This document shows, piece by piece, positions 10,500 through 21,925 of a DNA stretch of 64,000 bases; the first letter of the stretch is position 1; each line of letters starts with the position of its first letter. Below the pieces are notes generated by a model. It was not told where the DNA came from. It did not search any database and saw only the letters and a list, made by a program, of their open reading frames with translations. The translations under genes and the position numbers were made by a program. This DNA is from Juglans regia (Eukaryota; Streptophyta; Magnoliopsida; Fagales; Juglandaceae), in contig NC_049905.1 of NCBI RefSeq assembly GCF_001411555.2, forward strand, positions 4,526,001 to 4,590,000, in the 5' to 3' direction.

Positions 10500-11344
10500 T
10501 GAAATTTCCAAAGAACCCCTGTGACTCCAATAAATCACCAACCAATTTACTTAAATGAATTAGTTAGATCTCAATAGTTGAATTGTTGAAAGAAATCAAA
10601 TAATTTGTTCAACACAATGATTGGTTTCGAAGGAAAATCCTTTAAAGAAATCTTTAAAGGTAAAACCCTACGAGGCAGCCAAACTCAGGAAAGTCAATTT
10701 TATTATTTGAAAATCAATTACAAGTATTAATCAATTACAAAACCTTTGCAACTTGACTATCTTACTTGTTAAGACAAATAACCCGTTTGTCTTCTACCTC
10801 AGTAGCAGCCAAAACCTCTGACGATTTTCAAATATTTCCTTTCCTCCTAGAACTCTAGGGACTGAAATTTAATCACGAAAATACTTCACACTTGAAGCAC
10901 AATCACACTTAAGGAGATATCAAAATCTAAGTGAAAATCTTCAAGATGATTTTCCCTTGTTGAGTACACGAAATATATCTGTATAATCATCAATCAAACT
11001 CCTTACTGAGTTCTGAAACCGAATCCCTTTAAATATTAGATCTGGAAAGAGTCCCAGTTGAAGTAGGATTTTGCTGACACGTAGAGTCAGTCGCGAGAAC
11101 GTTTCCTGACGGATGACTAACACTTCGCAATAATTCTTCTCTGTAATTATTGATCTGTGTTCAGCTACCGTTCTGGATAATAGCAGATCTTTTTGAATTC
11201 GAATTTCACATTATTGACTTATCTAACCAACCTTAAAGACTTCTTGATAAACTCAATGTTGTTCAAGATAAAGTCAACAATTATTTTACATTCATTCAAA
11301 TTCAAACTTATGTCGTCTAATCCTAACCAACTTTAGCATTTACA
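10500..11344 (-). repeat. LTR (3' LTR of the 10500-12328 element)
   Basis: Full-length LTR starting TGAAATTTCC and ending TTTACA on the plus strand. Positions 10913-11344 are near-identical to 11886-12328. It is followed directly by the polypurine tract. Confidence 0.8.
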
Positions 11345-11886
11345 ATCTCCCCCTTTGGCGGATTGGTGACGAAGACATCTTGATGAATGTAAATTCCTTG
11401 AGATATATTTCGAAACAACAAACCAAAAAAAATAGTAAAGATTCTCAACAGTTATGATTCAATAAACTGACTTATAAATATAAAAAATCAACCCAATTTC
11501 AAGTACTAGTTTAGTTAATAGCTAGTATATCAGTCTTTCATTCAAAGCACAATATAAACATCAAGAAGTAAACATAACATGATTGATTTCTTCTGATGTA
11601 GCTGTAGTTGTTCTCCCCCTTTAGTGCTGCTGCTCCCCCTTATTCGTCTGCAATCAGCCAAGGGGATCTAGAACTCTTCACCAGAGTTAGCCACATTTGC
11701 CATGATCTGCTGGACATCCAATGAGAGCTGTACCAATCGATCATTTGCTTGTACACAATCAGAACGTACAGCAGCTAATTGTTGCTCTAACTTGGACTGA
11801 CCTTCTTCCCATTTTATAGAAAATAAATCAATATTTTGAGACAAAAGAGAGATTTGTTCAAGAACTTGAGTCATAGAACCAGGAGG

Positions 11887-12328
11887 GAGATATCAAAGTC
11901 CAAGTGAAAATCCTCAAGATGATTTTCCCTTGTTGAGTACACGAAATGTATCTGTATAATCATCAATCAAACTCCTTACTGAGTTCTGAAATTGAATCCC
12001 TTTAAATATTAGATCTGGAAAGAGTCCCAGTTGAAGTATGATTCTGCTAACACGTAGAGTCAGTCGCGAGAACGTTTTCTGACGGATAACTAACACTTCG
12101 CGATAATTCTTCTCTATAGTTACCAATCTGTATTTAGCAACTATTTTGGATAATAGCAAATCTTTTTGAATTCGAATTTCACATTACTGACTTATCTAAC
12201 CAACTTTAAAGATTTCTAGATAAACTCAATGTTGTTCAAGATAAAATCGACAATTATTTTACATTCATTCAAATTCAAACTTATAATATCATTTAGTCAT
12301 ATAATTCTAGCCAACTTTAGCATTTACA
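11887..12328 (-). repeat. Partial LTR (5' LTR remnant of the same element)
   Basis: Matches only the right-hand 430-440 bases of the 10500-11344 LTR. Similarity starts at GAGATATCAAA. The break marks one end of the internal deletion. Confidence 0.8.
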
Positions 12329-12365
12329 ATCAGCAATTCCAGGTCCATTGTATTTACTTTAAGGC

Positions 12366-12990
12366 TCAACAATAATCTTCCCAGTGGCGTGGCTGTCAAT
12401 ACTTTTAGCCCAAGCCCCTTCGGCCTTGCCCAAGGGATATTTTTAGTCAATCACCGCCTTGAGCTTCCCTTCCTCGACCAAGTTAACAAGATAAAGGAGG
12501 TTCTCACCCTTTGGAAACAAGATCGGTGGCACCAGTTGCTTCTTGGAGAAAGTAAGTTTCTTCAGGGCAAATGTGATGAGGGAAGTAGGAGCAGGAGTAA
12601 TATCAATGACCTTCCCACTTGGGCTCAAATTAGGTTCAAAAGTAGACCAAGGAATGCCGTTTGCACAGTGAATAACTGCATCATATATTCATATTTTCGA
12701 CCAAATGGGCTCTTCAGAGCTGCCCCATCTGGGGTCTTGTAGTCAAGAACCTCATCAGCCCCTAATCTCTTGACAAGATCAATGTTGCGGGCTCCACCTG
12801 AAGCAGCGGTTATCAGATTGTTTGCCTTCTTGTCACTTTCATCAAGCTTGATGCTAGCAGATTGAGTGAGAGCCAGGTGAGCTGTCAATCCTGCAACCGG
12901 GAGACCGACGACATTGGCTGCTGAAACTCCAGGTGGTCTTGCAACTGTTAAGCTTTCCTAGGTCACAGCAAACTCCACCGGTGCACTGCC
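12366..12990 (-). pseudogene. Quinone oxidoreductase homologue, decayed last exon (copy 4)
   Basis: The minus-strand remnant of exon 4 is closest to copy 3 (33552-34241). Recognisable pieces are ARNIDLVKRLGADEVLDYKT, GAALKSPFGRKY, LITFALKKLTFSKKQLVP and NLLYLVNLVEEGKLKAVID. Compared with copy 3 it has lost 63 bases between GGTGGA and GCCCGC. That deletion is in frame but removes the dinucleotide-binding glycine loop. It also has a small insertion near 12682-12692 that shifts the frame, and other changes. Exons 1-3 are absent because unit 1 of the duplication ends in the equivalent of intron 3. It cannot make an enzyme. Confidence 0.85.
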
Positions 12991-13131
12991 AAATTCTCCG
13001 AGAACATCTCTTGGAGCTGCAGCCTGCACTTCACTCGGTAAGCTTGCTTGGTCAAAGTTATATTTTCTCCTTCTGTTTTCGCAGCTCACTGTCATTCTCT
13101 ATCCTCTTGCACGGTGAGCATTAGTCGACTC

Positions 13132-13174
<43 letters not shown>

Positions 13175-14934
13175 GTTTCTGATTTAGTTTACATGTTTTA
13201 GCTCGTTTGAGTGAAAAAACTATTATGGGTTTGCATGCTTCATTATATTCAAAGTAACAGTTTCTTGGAAGGAAATTAAATTTCACTCAATCTAGCTAGA
13301 TGTGAAGATCAGACCTGAAATTGGGGTTAATCCATGTGCATTCTAGTAGTTGATCGTAGAGTAAGGAACCAAACTCTTAATTATTTCATTTTCGTAACTT
13401 CAGAGAAATAGCAAGGCCAGATATATAGCACTTAAATGACTATATTTTATTTATATATAATATTTTTTATCCGTGTGAGAATTTCTTTGAAGAAAGTTGG
13501 AAACTTGTTACGGATTTTCATTTTACATAATGATCTATATTCAATCATGATATTATAATTTATAGCTTGGGAGAGAAGTTTGCATGTGAATTAGGATTTA
13601 ACTTAAACCTGTAAGCTGGTTGACTTTACTCTGGATAATTACGCAACTTACATTAATATTTAACGGATTAATGCTCTCATTTATAAAATAGATATATATA
13701 TATATATATATATATTTATATGACCGCTTGCAAAAACAGAGTAACAAGGTCTTAAAACTCATCAAAAAAACCATGTAGCAATGATTCAGAAATTGTTACC
13801 ACATCACCATCAAAATCAGCATATGTCAGGGTAAAGTCAGCATTGACAGGGATGTTAAATGAATCATGGATTTTCCCCCTCAAACTAGCCATCCCAGGTC
13901 GATCATCAATTTTCATACACTTTAGAGTATCTCCAGATTTAACCTATAGAGCTTAAGATGTTAAAGTCAGCTTGAGATTTGCTTTAGGAACCTAAATTAG
14001 ATCAATCACCAAACTTTATATGTGAGTCTTCTTCCTTGGCATCCCATGTAGGAGTTAAGCAAAACTTCCCATCTTTTGAGTTAATTCAAGTTCCTGATCA
14101 AAGTCATTGCTGGTAGTAGCCTTTGTTAACAAGTTATATTGCAATTTTGCTTGAAAAAATATATGTTGCAGGCCTGGAAATATTTTTGCTTTGGTGTTTT
14201 CCTTTTTTATAGTTATTAAATATTATTTTTCTTTGGAGTTTGCCCAAAATAATTGTCCTTCCAAGCTAGAATAACCCCAAGTTAATCTGTTATTGACATT
14301 TGTATATATTGTGAGGATTTACTCTTGTACTGACACTCAGCTTTTTCAAGCAAACTCTTATGGTTTGTCCAATGTTCATACAACAAATGGAACATGATTG
14401 TGGGGCTCTACACTTATGGTTTGTCCATGGTCACAACGGAAATGGGCTGAAACCTATCCAGACACTATCCAGAATCCATGATTGTCAATAGCCTAGGACT
14501 CAGATTGGCCTTACTTTGTGGCATTGTAATATTGGCATTGTACAGAATTCATGTACTTAGATGCCAAGTGCTCTCTTTGAAGTTTCAAGTCTGTATTGCA
14601 CACTGCTCTTTTTGAAGTTTGAAGTCTAGCTGTTAATTGTATTGCTAACCTATTGCTAATTCAAAGATCATGACAGATTCTGGAAATTGACATCATGTGT
14701 TAATTCAAAGACTAACTATAATGACAAATTCTAGAAACTCATATTAAAAATGTTTGAATTTGAAGGTCTTTTGAGGTCTTCAGCAAAACATCTTTTGCTG
14801 TTTTGCGGTTTGAATTTGAAGGTTAGGTCGGAATACCCGTTTTTCGAAAACTTTTTAGGTCGGGTAAACGGCTGATCGAAACTGTGTTGCTTCGGGTCGG
14901 GCCATAAATGTCGGGTCGGATGACCAGTCCTAGC
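12991..14934. repeat. Unit-1-specific insertion or rearrangement of unknown type
   Basis: About 1.9 kb with no counterpart in unit 2, where exon 4 runs straight into intron-3 sequence at 34242-34262. It starts at the damaged exon edge, contains a CT dinucleotide run (13137-13168) and an AT run (13691-13713), and ends with a GGTCGGG-rich segment (14822-14925) resembling the GGTCCGG ends of other elements here. No ORF of note and no terminal repeats that I can pair. Confidence 0.5.
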
Positions 14935-15402
14935 AAGGACAACTACAGATATTAGACTATTAAGACAGTACATACTAAAAGTTTGATACAGGTTATTTAG
15001 ATAATACATCCTATCAACCTGGTGAGTATCTAACATCCTTATCCATAAAATAGTAATTGGCATGAAATTATGGCATTCATGACAACAATTTCATGACAAC
15101 TGGAATGATCATATCATTTTGTATTACCATTGCACCCCAGAAAATACATGAATTGGATTAGAACATGGTATGGTCCTTGCTAGTTCAAATGGTGCCATGT
15201 TGTCTTATCAAGTTGATTATATAACCCAACAGAAATATATAACTCAACAATTGGTTGGGATACCAGCTTATTAGTCATTTGGTCAATCTAGTCTCATCTT
15301 AATAAAATTGCTTGTAGTGCAAACTTTTAAGTTAGTGCAGATCAAGATCAAGACAAAAAACTAGTGTTTTTCTAAGGCATAAATGCATGTGTATCCACAT
15401 GC

Positions 15403-16150
15403 TGATGTCGTGTTTCGAGGGCTTGGGCAACTCCACGCTAACAGCACTCGGGCTCTTCCCTACAAGGAGGAGAGTGGGAGAGCTCGGGGGTTGTGGTTCC
15501 TCCAATGCTCAAGTCAGTCCAAGGTTGAAGATGAAGAGAGAAATGAGGGCTAGAATGAAATAGCAGAGAAGTGTTCAAGAATGTAAGTAACCCTTCTCTC
15601 GACAGAGTGATGGGTATTTATACCTGGTTGGGAGTGGGCCCCGAGGTGATAGTGACCATATGTCCCTGTCGGCTCCCGTTTCACGCCAGACCTATTAGGC
15701 CTAGCCTAGGCCGTCACTTACACCCAGGGGGTGCTCTCGTTGCGTGCCGACCCCCAGGACGAATTGAATGTGGCTTGGCCTTGTCGTGCACACTTGATCT
15801 TATGTCATTAAATGCGGCGAGGCCTCAGATAGGCTCATTCCTGCTCCATTAAATGCGGCGTGACTCTGGATGGGCTCCCTGTTCTCCTGCTTTGTTCGGT
15901 TTGTAGTGTCAGGGACGGGGATGTCCCTGGCGTTTGGCCAGTTTGGGGTGTTAGGCTATCTCGTCTTGTCAGGGTCGGGGGTACCACTGTCAGGGGTGCC
16001 AGGTTACATCTTCTCTCATCCTCTTGTCAGGATTCTTGCCTCGTGTCTTCCCTTCTGGGTCTTCTGAGCCATCACGGCCCATCCTGCTCTTCATACGCAG
16101 GCCCGAGCCTCATCTTGGGCCTGCCCCTCAGGAATTTCTCCCCTCACACA
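15403..16150 (-). repeat. Left LTR (3' LTR) of the Tat-like element
   Basis: Begins TGATGTCGTG and ends CCTCACACA on the plus strand. Aligns with 23562-24330. It lacks about 27 bases that the right LTR has near 23813-23840. Several mismatches are visible, so the insertion is not recent. Confidence 0.8.
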
Positions 16151-16879
16151 TGTGTGGTGGGAATTTCTAGAAGATTTCCTTTCCTTGGGTGTCTTCCTTG
16201 GCTCATCCTCGTCGTTCGCCTGCTCCGATTTGTTTGGGTTTCCTGAAGCCACCTGTTACTGCCTCGGTTTTCATGTCACTTCGTCTCTTGACGATTAAGA
16301 GGGCTGGCGCACGTTGATCTACGCTTTGGGCCCTTCATTAGTGTTGACGTCGCTTGCTTAGTGTCCCTTCCTACCACGCCATATGTTGATCCCCACGCTG
16401 GGCCCATCATCAATGCTGACATCACCTGGTTAGTGTCCCTTCATTCCGTGTCATTCCCTGCCGTTTGGGCTTCCCAAGGCCACCAGTCCAAATCATTATC
16501 TCCTAGGTTCCTACCGTTTGGGTTCTCGACGCTCCCTCGTCTCCGAGGGTTATGCTGTGTGGGTCTCATTTTCCCGTGCCTCGAGCCCCGAGCCCCTATT
16601 GGTCCATGCCCTTCATGCGACCGTCCACGCTCCTATGTCTCTACTGCCTTGCGTCGTTTGAGATCACAAACCCGTAACATCAAGCAACCCCTCGGTTCGC
16701 ATGTAGGCCTATATAAGGCCTTCCCCTTTTTCAACCCTCGCCATTTGCCTCCTCCTTCATTGTTGCCCTCGATATCTTTTTCTCCCTCATTCTATTTCTT
16801 ATCGTTTGCCGCTTTTGTACTTTGTGTTTTAGTCCCTCTGTCGTCTTCAGCTGCATCCTCAGTACTTGTTCCCATTGCT

Positions 16880-18198
16880 CCAATGGCCCCGCGTGCTTCC
16901 TCCTCCTCGAGATCGTTGTACTTTGCCAAAAAGAAGTGGGTTTCATCTATTACTGAGGATGGCCTTCGAGCGTTCAGGGTGAAGTTCAACATCCCTGTGG
17001 TTTTGGAAGTTCCTGACTAACGTGAGCCTATCGTCGATGTTCACGGGATGACGGGCCGCGTGGCCCTCTACCCTCTCATGTTCGCAAATGGGCTATGGCT
17101 TCCCTTCTGCACCCTATCTGCGACGTCCTCCACTTTTTGGGGTTGGCCCTTGCCCAACTTCATCCAAATGCTTGGCGTCTCTTGGCTGCCAGCTGCATTA
17201 TCTACAGGCGTGTACTCAGCCCCAACGAGGAGGAGTAACCCGACCCGACGGCTCGGGAGTTTCTGTCAGTATATTGGGCACTGTGCTTGGATGGGAGCCT
17301 GCTCAGCTTCCAGTCGTGCATGCCTGGAAGGCGGATTTCCAACCTTGAGTTGTGCCAGTTGCACATCAAGGATTGGTCTCAGAAGTTCTTTTTCGTCTCA
17401 GGCTCGTGATGGGAGTACCCCAAGGGAGAACAAGGTCACCAGGAGTTCTTCATTCAACCTGTATGGTCCTACGTCCCCTTGTCCAAGAGCAAGGGAAGGG
17501 GCCAGGTTAGTGGCCATGTTGTCCTGGGTGTCGGCCCATCCTTACAATGCGGAAACTGACATCGTGCTATCAAATGTCAATATCAGGAGTTTCCTCACCA
17601 CCCCCGACCGCTCATATGTGCTCGATCAGGATTTCTGTTAGACCCCCATCACCCCAGGGACATAAGCGTCCAAGTTCTCTTGCTGCTCATTGTGAAGGCA
17701 AGCGTCCGAAGGTGGCACATGATGAAGAGAAGGAAGCTTCGCGGGGCAAGTCCTCCCAAGAAGCTGTTGGGGGGTTCCGAAGTAGAGAAGGCTCCTCTCG
17801 TGGTAGAGCCTGTGATACTAGGTCATCCTCCCCTCACAAGGCTTTGATGGGCGACGCGAGAGGGTCTTGTCATCCATCCACTTTGGTGCCTCCCGCTCGT
17901 GGGTCTTTAGAGGCCGGGGGATCCTAGGGTGTGCCCCCAGTTTGTCCGGTGGCCCCTGTTACTTCTACGTGGGGAACCATTTCTTTTCCACCGTCAAAGT
18001 CTACTGCGTTTGCTTCAACGTCAGCTCCGCAAGCACTTGTCGTCCCGACGTTCGTTGTCGAAGAGGTGGGAGAGGGTGAAGTCTTCCAAACCGTCTTCCT
18101 GAATGCCTTCTCTGAACCTGCACCCCATAGGGGCGTAGCCATGGACGCCCCTCTTTCTTTCGAGGAGTCGCTCGCCCAGGAGATTGCTGCGCCCGTTA
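16880..18198 (+). pseudogene. Antisense ORF of Tat-like element (gypsy-type transposon protein), broken
   Basis: Plus-strand remnants run opposite to gag. They open near MAPRASSSSRSLYFAKKKWV (about 16883) and pass through several frames. Recognisable pieces are GRVALYPLMFANGLWLPF and, in another frame, KDWSQKFFFVSG, reminiscent of the plant putative gypsy-type transposon domain (PF04195-like). At least two frameshifts and stops (about 17018, 17110, 17560) break it. A Ser/Pro/charged linker follows and is interrupted by the nested element at 18199. The role of such antisense ORFs in Tat elements is not known. Confidence 0.6.
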
Positions 18199-19165
18199 GG
18201 GGTGTAACCAGTCCGGTTTTGGAAAAAATTTAGGACCGAACCGGTTTGTATCGGTTTTGCATTTTCAAAACTCGATTACGCACCGGTTACCACCCTAAAT
18301 CGGTACTTCCATTTTTACCGGTCCCAGTCCGGTCCGATTTTCTGCTTTAAATAAAATGCAAATTTGTAAAAAAAAAAAATGTTTATATAAAAAAATTGCC
18401 TTAAAAATATCTGTTTAATACTTTTATTCCAAAATTTGTTACTATTACAAAAATCTATTTTACTAAAAAGAATATGCTTTACTAAAAGAAAAATCTGATG
18501 TACTAAAATCTGATTTACTAAAAACTAGTAATTGACACTATTTTGAGTGAGATATATAAATTATTTATGCAGAAACACTACTGTCATCTTTGCTATATGG
18601 CTTGAATTCAAATGGCTGGCTGGGGAAGACATGGGCATTAATCCGACAGCTGCTTAATTGTCTCTCTGTGTACGTAAGACGAAAAATATTACTTAAAGTA
18701 ATTATAAAATGATATATATATATATATATATTTGATAAAAGAACATACTTAATTTTAAGTGAAAAACTAAAATTTGCTTGACTAGAATTTTTATTTTTAA
18801 ATCAATTTATGATAAAAAGTTATTAATATATATATATATATATAATGTTTAAAGTATATGATCAATTAAATTTTCATGTTTAAGATTAAACTTTTATTTT
18901 ATAAATTATAATAACATTATTTTTTATATAATTATAATTTATATTATTATATATAAAATATATATAATATAAAAAATATTATATATATTATTAAAAAAAT
19001 AATTTAAAATATATATTATATGGAACCGGTCCGAACCGGGCCTAAAAAGCCTAGAACCTCCTAACTAGTTTTACCATTACGAAAATTAGTTCCAGACCAG
19101 ACCAGTTTTACTGGTTCGAGCCGGTCTAGACCGGTTTTCCGATTTCCCAATTTTTGTTTACACTT
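18199..19165. mobile_element. Nested DNA element with GGTCCGG-rich ends
   Basis: 967 bp inserted into the antisense ORF of the Tat-like element, with TTA on each side (18196-18198, 19166-19168). The left end reads GGGGTGTAACCAGTCCGG. The right end, reversed, reads AGTGTAAAC, with ACCGGTCT and AACCGGTCCGAACCGG further in. The core is very AT-rich. Removing it with one TTA rejoins GCCCGTTAGTGCCC. The 3-bp TTA duplication and G-rich ends suggest a PIF/Harbinger-like non-autonomous element, but the inverted repeats are short and imperfect. Confidence 0.7.
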
Positions 19166-19168
19166 TTA

Positions 19169-20562
19169 GTGCCCGGTCTCCCATTTTCTCCTAGAGGTGC
19201 CTACTCCAGAAGGTGCCGCCCCATCAGTCTTTCTGGATACTAGGGCCCCTTCTTGCTTAGGGGTCTCGAACATTGATGATAAGGAAGAGCCCGGCCCCAG
19301 CTCCCCCTTCGTCGTGGAGCTTAGCGATACCTGTGTATCCATCCCGTCACTGCCCTCACAATCCTCTCGGGAATCGGAGGTGGATTCTTTCTTGGCCTCG
19401 CCAGAGGAGATGCCTCAGCCTAAAGGGGAATTCCCCAACGCATAATGGCCTTCCTCGGGGGTTCCCCCGCCTGTCGCGGCTGTTTCCGAAGAAGCCTTTG
19501 GTGCTAGTCCTTCACAGGGGCCCATCAGAGACATCCCACCTCTCGTGTTGCCCCTAGTTGGCGGTGTTTCCTCTTCCTATGCTGGTCCTGGATCGAGTTA
19601 GTCTCCTGGCCTGGGCTTTGTTCAAGCTTGTGCCGAGGCGATCGAGCATGAGGCAAAAAAGCTACGGCCTCTTTTTGCATAGGTATGACTCTTTCCCTTA
19701 CTTGTCCTTTTCCGCTTTCATTCTCAATCCTAACGTCTTCCTCCCTTGCAGGCAGCAGACTAGTTGGCGAGCATCACTGTCAAAGAACGCGGGGAGCTCG
19801 AGGAGGAGACCAGGGCGCTCCGATCCCTTTCCATCCTTGCTTGTCACAAGGTTTAGAAGGCCTAGAGGGAAACAAAGGCAATCTCAATGGAGTGTGATGT
19901 ATTTTGGGAGAGGATGGAGAAATTGCAGGGGTGCCACCAAAAGCTATAGGAAAAGGTCTAGCATGTGAAGAGGAAGAAGCTCGAGCTAAAGTAAGCGCTA
20001 GCCAGCCTTAAGGCAGGCTACGTCTATGCTTCCGGGGAGTTCCAACACCTATGGGATGCGCTGAAGGAGTCAGAGATGAGGGAGGACGATCTCAGAAAGG
20101 GGTCCTCACACTCAAGGGAAAGAGGAACCAAGTGGATCGGGAGCTGGTTGCAGCCATCAGGTGATGTTCCCAACTCACGTTCAAACATTTTTCCCTAGTC
20201 CGGGAGGTCCAGCGCCAAAGGGGTGAAGTGCAGCAGAGGAGGGTCCAGATCAACAATCTCGAAGTCGAGCTAAGGCATGCCAACGACACAATATCTTAGC
20301 TTCGAGTTAGCGTCAAGAGCATTGAGGAGGTCAGGACTCAGCTTCGGCGCGCTCGGGCCGTATGGGAAACAACATGAGGGTATGGCTACAAGAAGGGCCT
20401 CGAGCGATTCCAGGACCTCATGCATGAAAATCCCGACATGGACTTCAACACCCTAGACTTGAAATCCTTGGAACCACACCCTCTTGCCTTCAAGTTCATC
20501 AAAGAGCTTGGGAAGCCAGGAAAACCCTTGTACTTTCCAGGAGACTCGCCTCAGTCTTCTTA
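19169..20562 (+). pseudogene. Antisense ORF of Tat-like element, C-terminal remnants
   Basis: Continuation of the plus-strand ORF beyond the nested element. It has Pro/Ser/acidic stretches (19197-19445), then charged, Glu/Lys/Arg-rich segments in several frames (about 19880-20400) that look like a decayed coiled coil. No catalytic motif. It ends before the tandem repeats. Stops and shifts are frequent. Confidence 0.45.
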
Positions 20563-20749
20563 GGATTTTCCCTTCTTTTTGCACGGCTTTCGGGCCTTTG
20601 TAATTCGAACTCTTAATTTTTGGTTTACTTATGTATGTAAAGTTGGCTTCCTTTTTGTCTTTGTGTTCGTGTTTGCGTCTTTTTTGTTGTTTCACTTGGA
20701 ACCCTTATTTTGCACAGCGAGCTTGACCTCACGTCCCCGCTAATGCTCT

Positions 20750-21310
20750 GTTGCCGGTCTGGTGGCCGGGCTCATGGTGCAAGAAGGTCAGCAAGTAAGG
20801 GACTTGTGTCCGACTGGCTGTTAAGGTGAAGGCTCAGGAGGCCTTGGCCCTTAGTCAATGCATTGTGGCCAGCCAATGGACTGGGCTTGTGGTGCATGAA
20901 GGTTGGCAAGCCAAGGGGTTGGCTCCGACTAGCTGTGAAGGGGAAAGCTTGGAAGGCTTTGGCCCTTAGCCAATGCATCACGACCATGCATTGCACTATG
21001 GTCGGCGAGTTAAATGACTCGTGCCCGACTGACTATGAATCGGGACAGCTCGGGAAGCCCTGACCCTTAGCCAATACATCACGGCCAGCCAAGGAACCGT
21101 GCTTGTGGTGCACGAAGGTCGACAAGCCAAGGGGCTCGCGTCTGACTGGCTGCAAAGGGGAAAGCTAGGGAGGCTTTGGCCCTTAGCCAATGCATCACAA
21201 CCATGCATTGCACGAAGGTCGATGGGTTAAGTGACTCATGCCAGACTAGCTGTGAAGGGGGAGAGCTCAAGAAGCAGTGGCCCTTACCTAATGCATCGCG
21301 GCCAGCCAAG
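20750..21310. repeat. Higher-order tandem repeat, alternating 116- and 101-bp monomers
   Basis: The anchor CCCTTAG recurs at 20848, 20963, 21064 and 21180, with a variant CCCTTAC at 21281. Spacing is 115, 101, 116 and 101, which is a 217-bp unit made of two monomer types. One type carries GGCCAGCCAAGG and TTGTGGTGCA; the other CATGCATTGCAC and GGTTAAGTGACTC. It lies between protease and the antisense ORF inside the Tat-like element. Short ORFs over it are repeat translations. Confidence 0.8.
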
Positions 21311-21479
21311 GGATTGGGCTTGTAGTATCGGCATTTTCAAACAAAGGTGAATAGGGGTGAAATCATATTTTCATTTAAATGATTACGAATTACATGATTG
21401 TGCAGACCCATGTTTTTCAAACCAAATATCCCCTCAAGTGTTGGGGTTGCGTGCGGCCTTCATGGTCTTTCACTCTGCT

Positions 21480-21925
21480 TAAGCCTAGGGAGGGCCTATT
21501 GCTTCTTGTGCTCCTCTGAGGGTCCGAACTTCAGCAGCCTCTGGCTTTAGCTCCCGAGCGTAGCATTCCCTTGCCAGCTTTTGTTCGCCATGTATTTCCC
21601 CTACTTTCGTGGAGGTCGGGAACTTCATCTTTAAGTGATAGGTGGACGTTACCGCCTTGAGACAGTTCAAGGTCGGTCGCCCCAGGATCACGTTGTATGA
21701 GGAAGGGGTTTTACTATGAGGAAATCCACCATGGCTGCCGCCGTTATTTGGGTCGTCCCCGCTAGAATGGATAAGATGATGGCTCCAACTAGTTGAATCA
21801 TGTCCCCGATAAAACCTTTGATGGGGGATGGAGCCGAGCGCAATCGGTCAAGTGTAATCCCCATCCGAATGAATGTCTCCCAATACAAGATGTCGCTTGA
21901 GCTACCATTGTCTATTAGGACCCTT
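21480..21925 (-). pseudogene. Retroviral-type aspartic protease region of Tat-like element, partial
   Basis: Minus-strand pieces typical of gypsy protease and the protease/RT linker: DNGSS (active site, about 21909-21923), [31 protein letters not shown] and [11 protein letters not shown] stop lies just before the catalytic motif (near 21930). The coding sequence dissolves after about 21480 with no reverse-transcriptase motifs. Confidence 0.75.

Larger units (their letters stand above)
10500..12328 (-). mobile_element. Internally deleted LTR retrotransposon (probably copia-type)
   Basis: Flanked by the 5-bp target duplication ATCAG (10495-10499 and 12329-12333). Unit 2 has the uninterrupted site at about 33520-33530. 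On the plus strand it begins TGAAATTTCC and ends TTTACA, the TG...CA ends of an LTR. The left LTR is 10500-11344 (845 bp). A polypurine tract (minus strand AAAGGGGGAGAT) abuts it at 11345-11356, so the element reads on the minus strand. The right LTR keeps only about 442 bp (11887-12328), and its missing part, the primer-binding site and essentially all gag-pol are lost. The interior holds a 68-residue Leu/Gln-rich minus-strand ORF (11668-11874) and CTCCCCCT motifs. Superfamily is a guess. Confidence 0.85.

Noticed and set aside
16361..17020. 219-codon plus-strand ORF at the left of the Tat-like element
   Set aside because: Its first two thirds lie in LTR-adjacent non-coding DNA. Only the last part (from about 16883) matches the antisense ORF family.
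20750..21310. Spaced repeats with MQCMVVMHWLRAK-type ORFs considered as a repeat-protein gene
   Set aside because: ORFs change frame between monomers because 116 and 101 are not multiples of three together with their indels. It is a DNA satellite-type repeat inside a retrotransposon.
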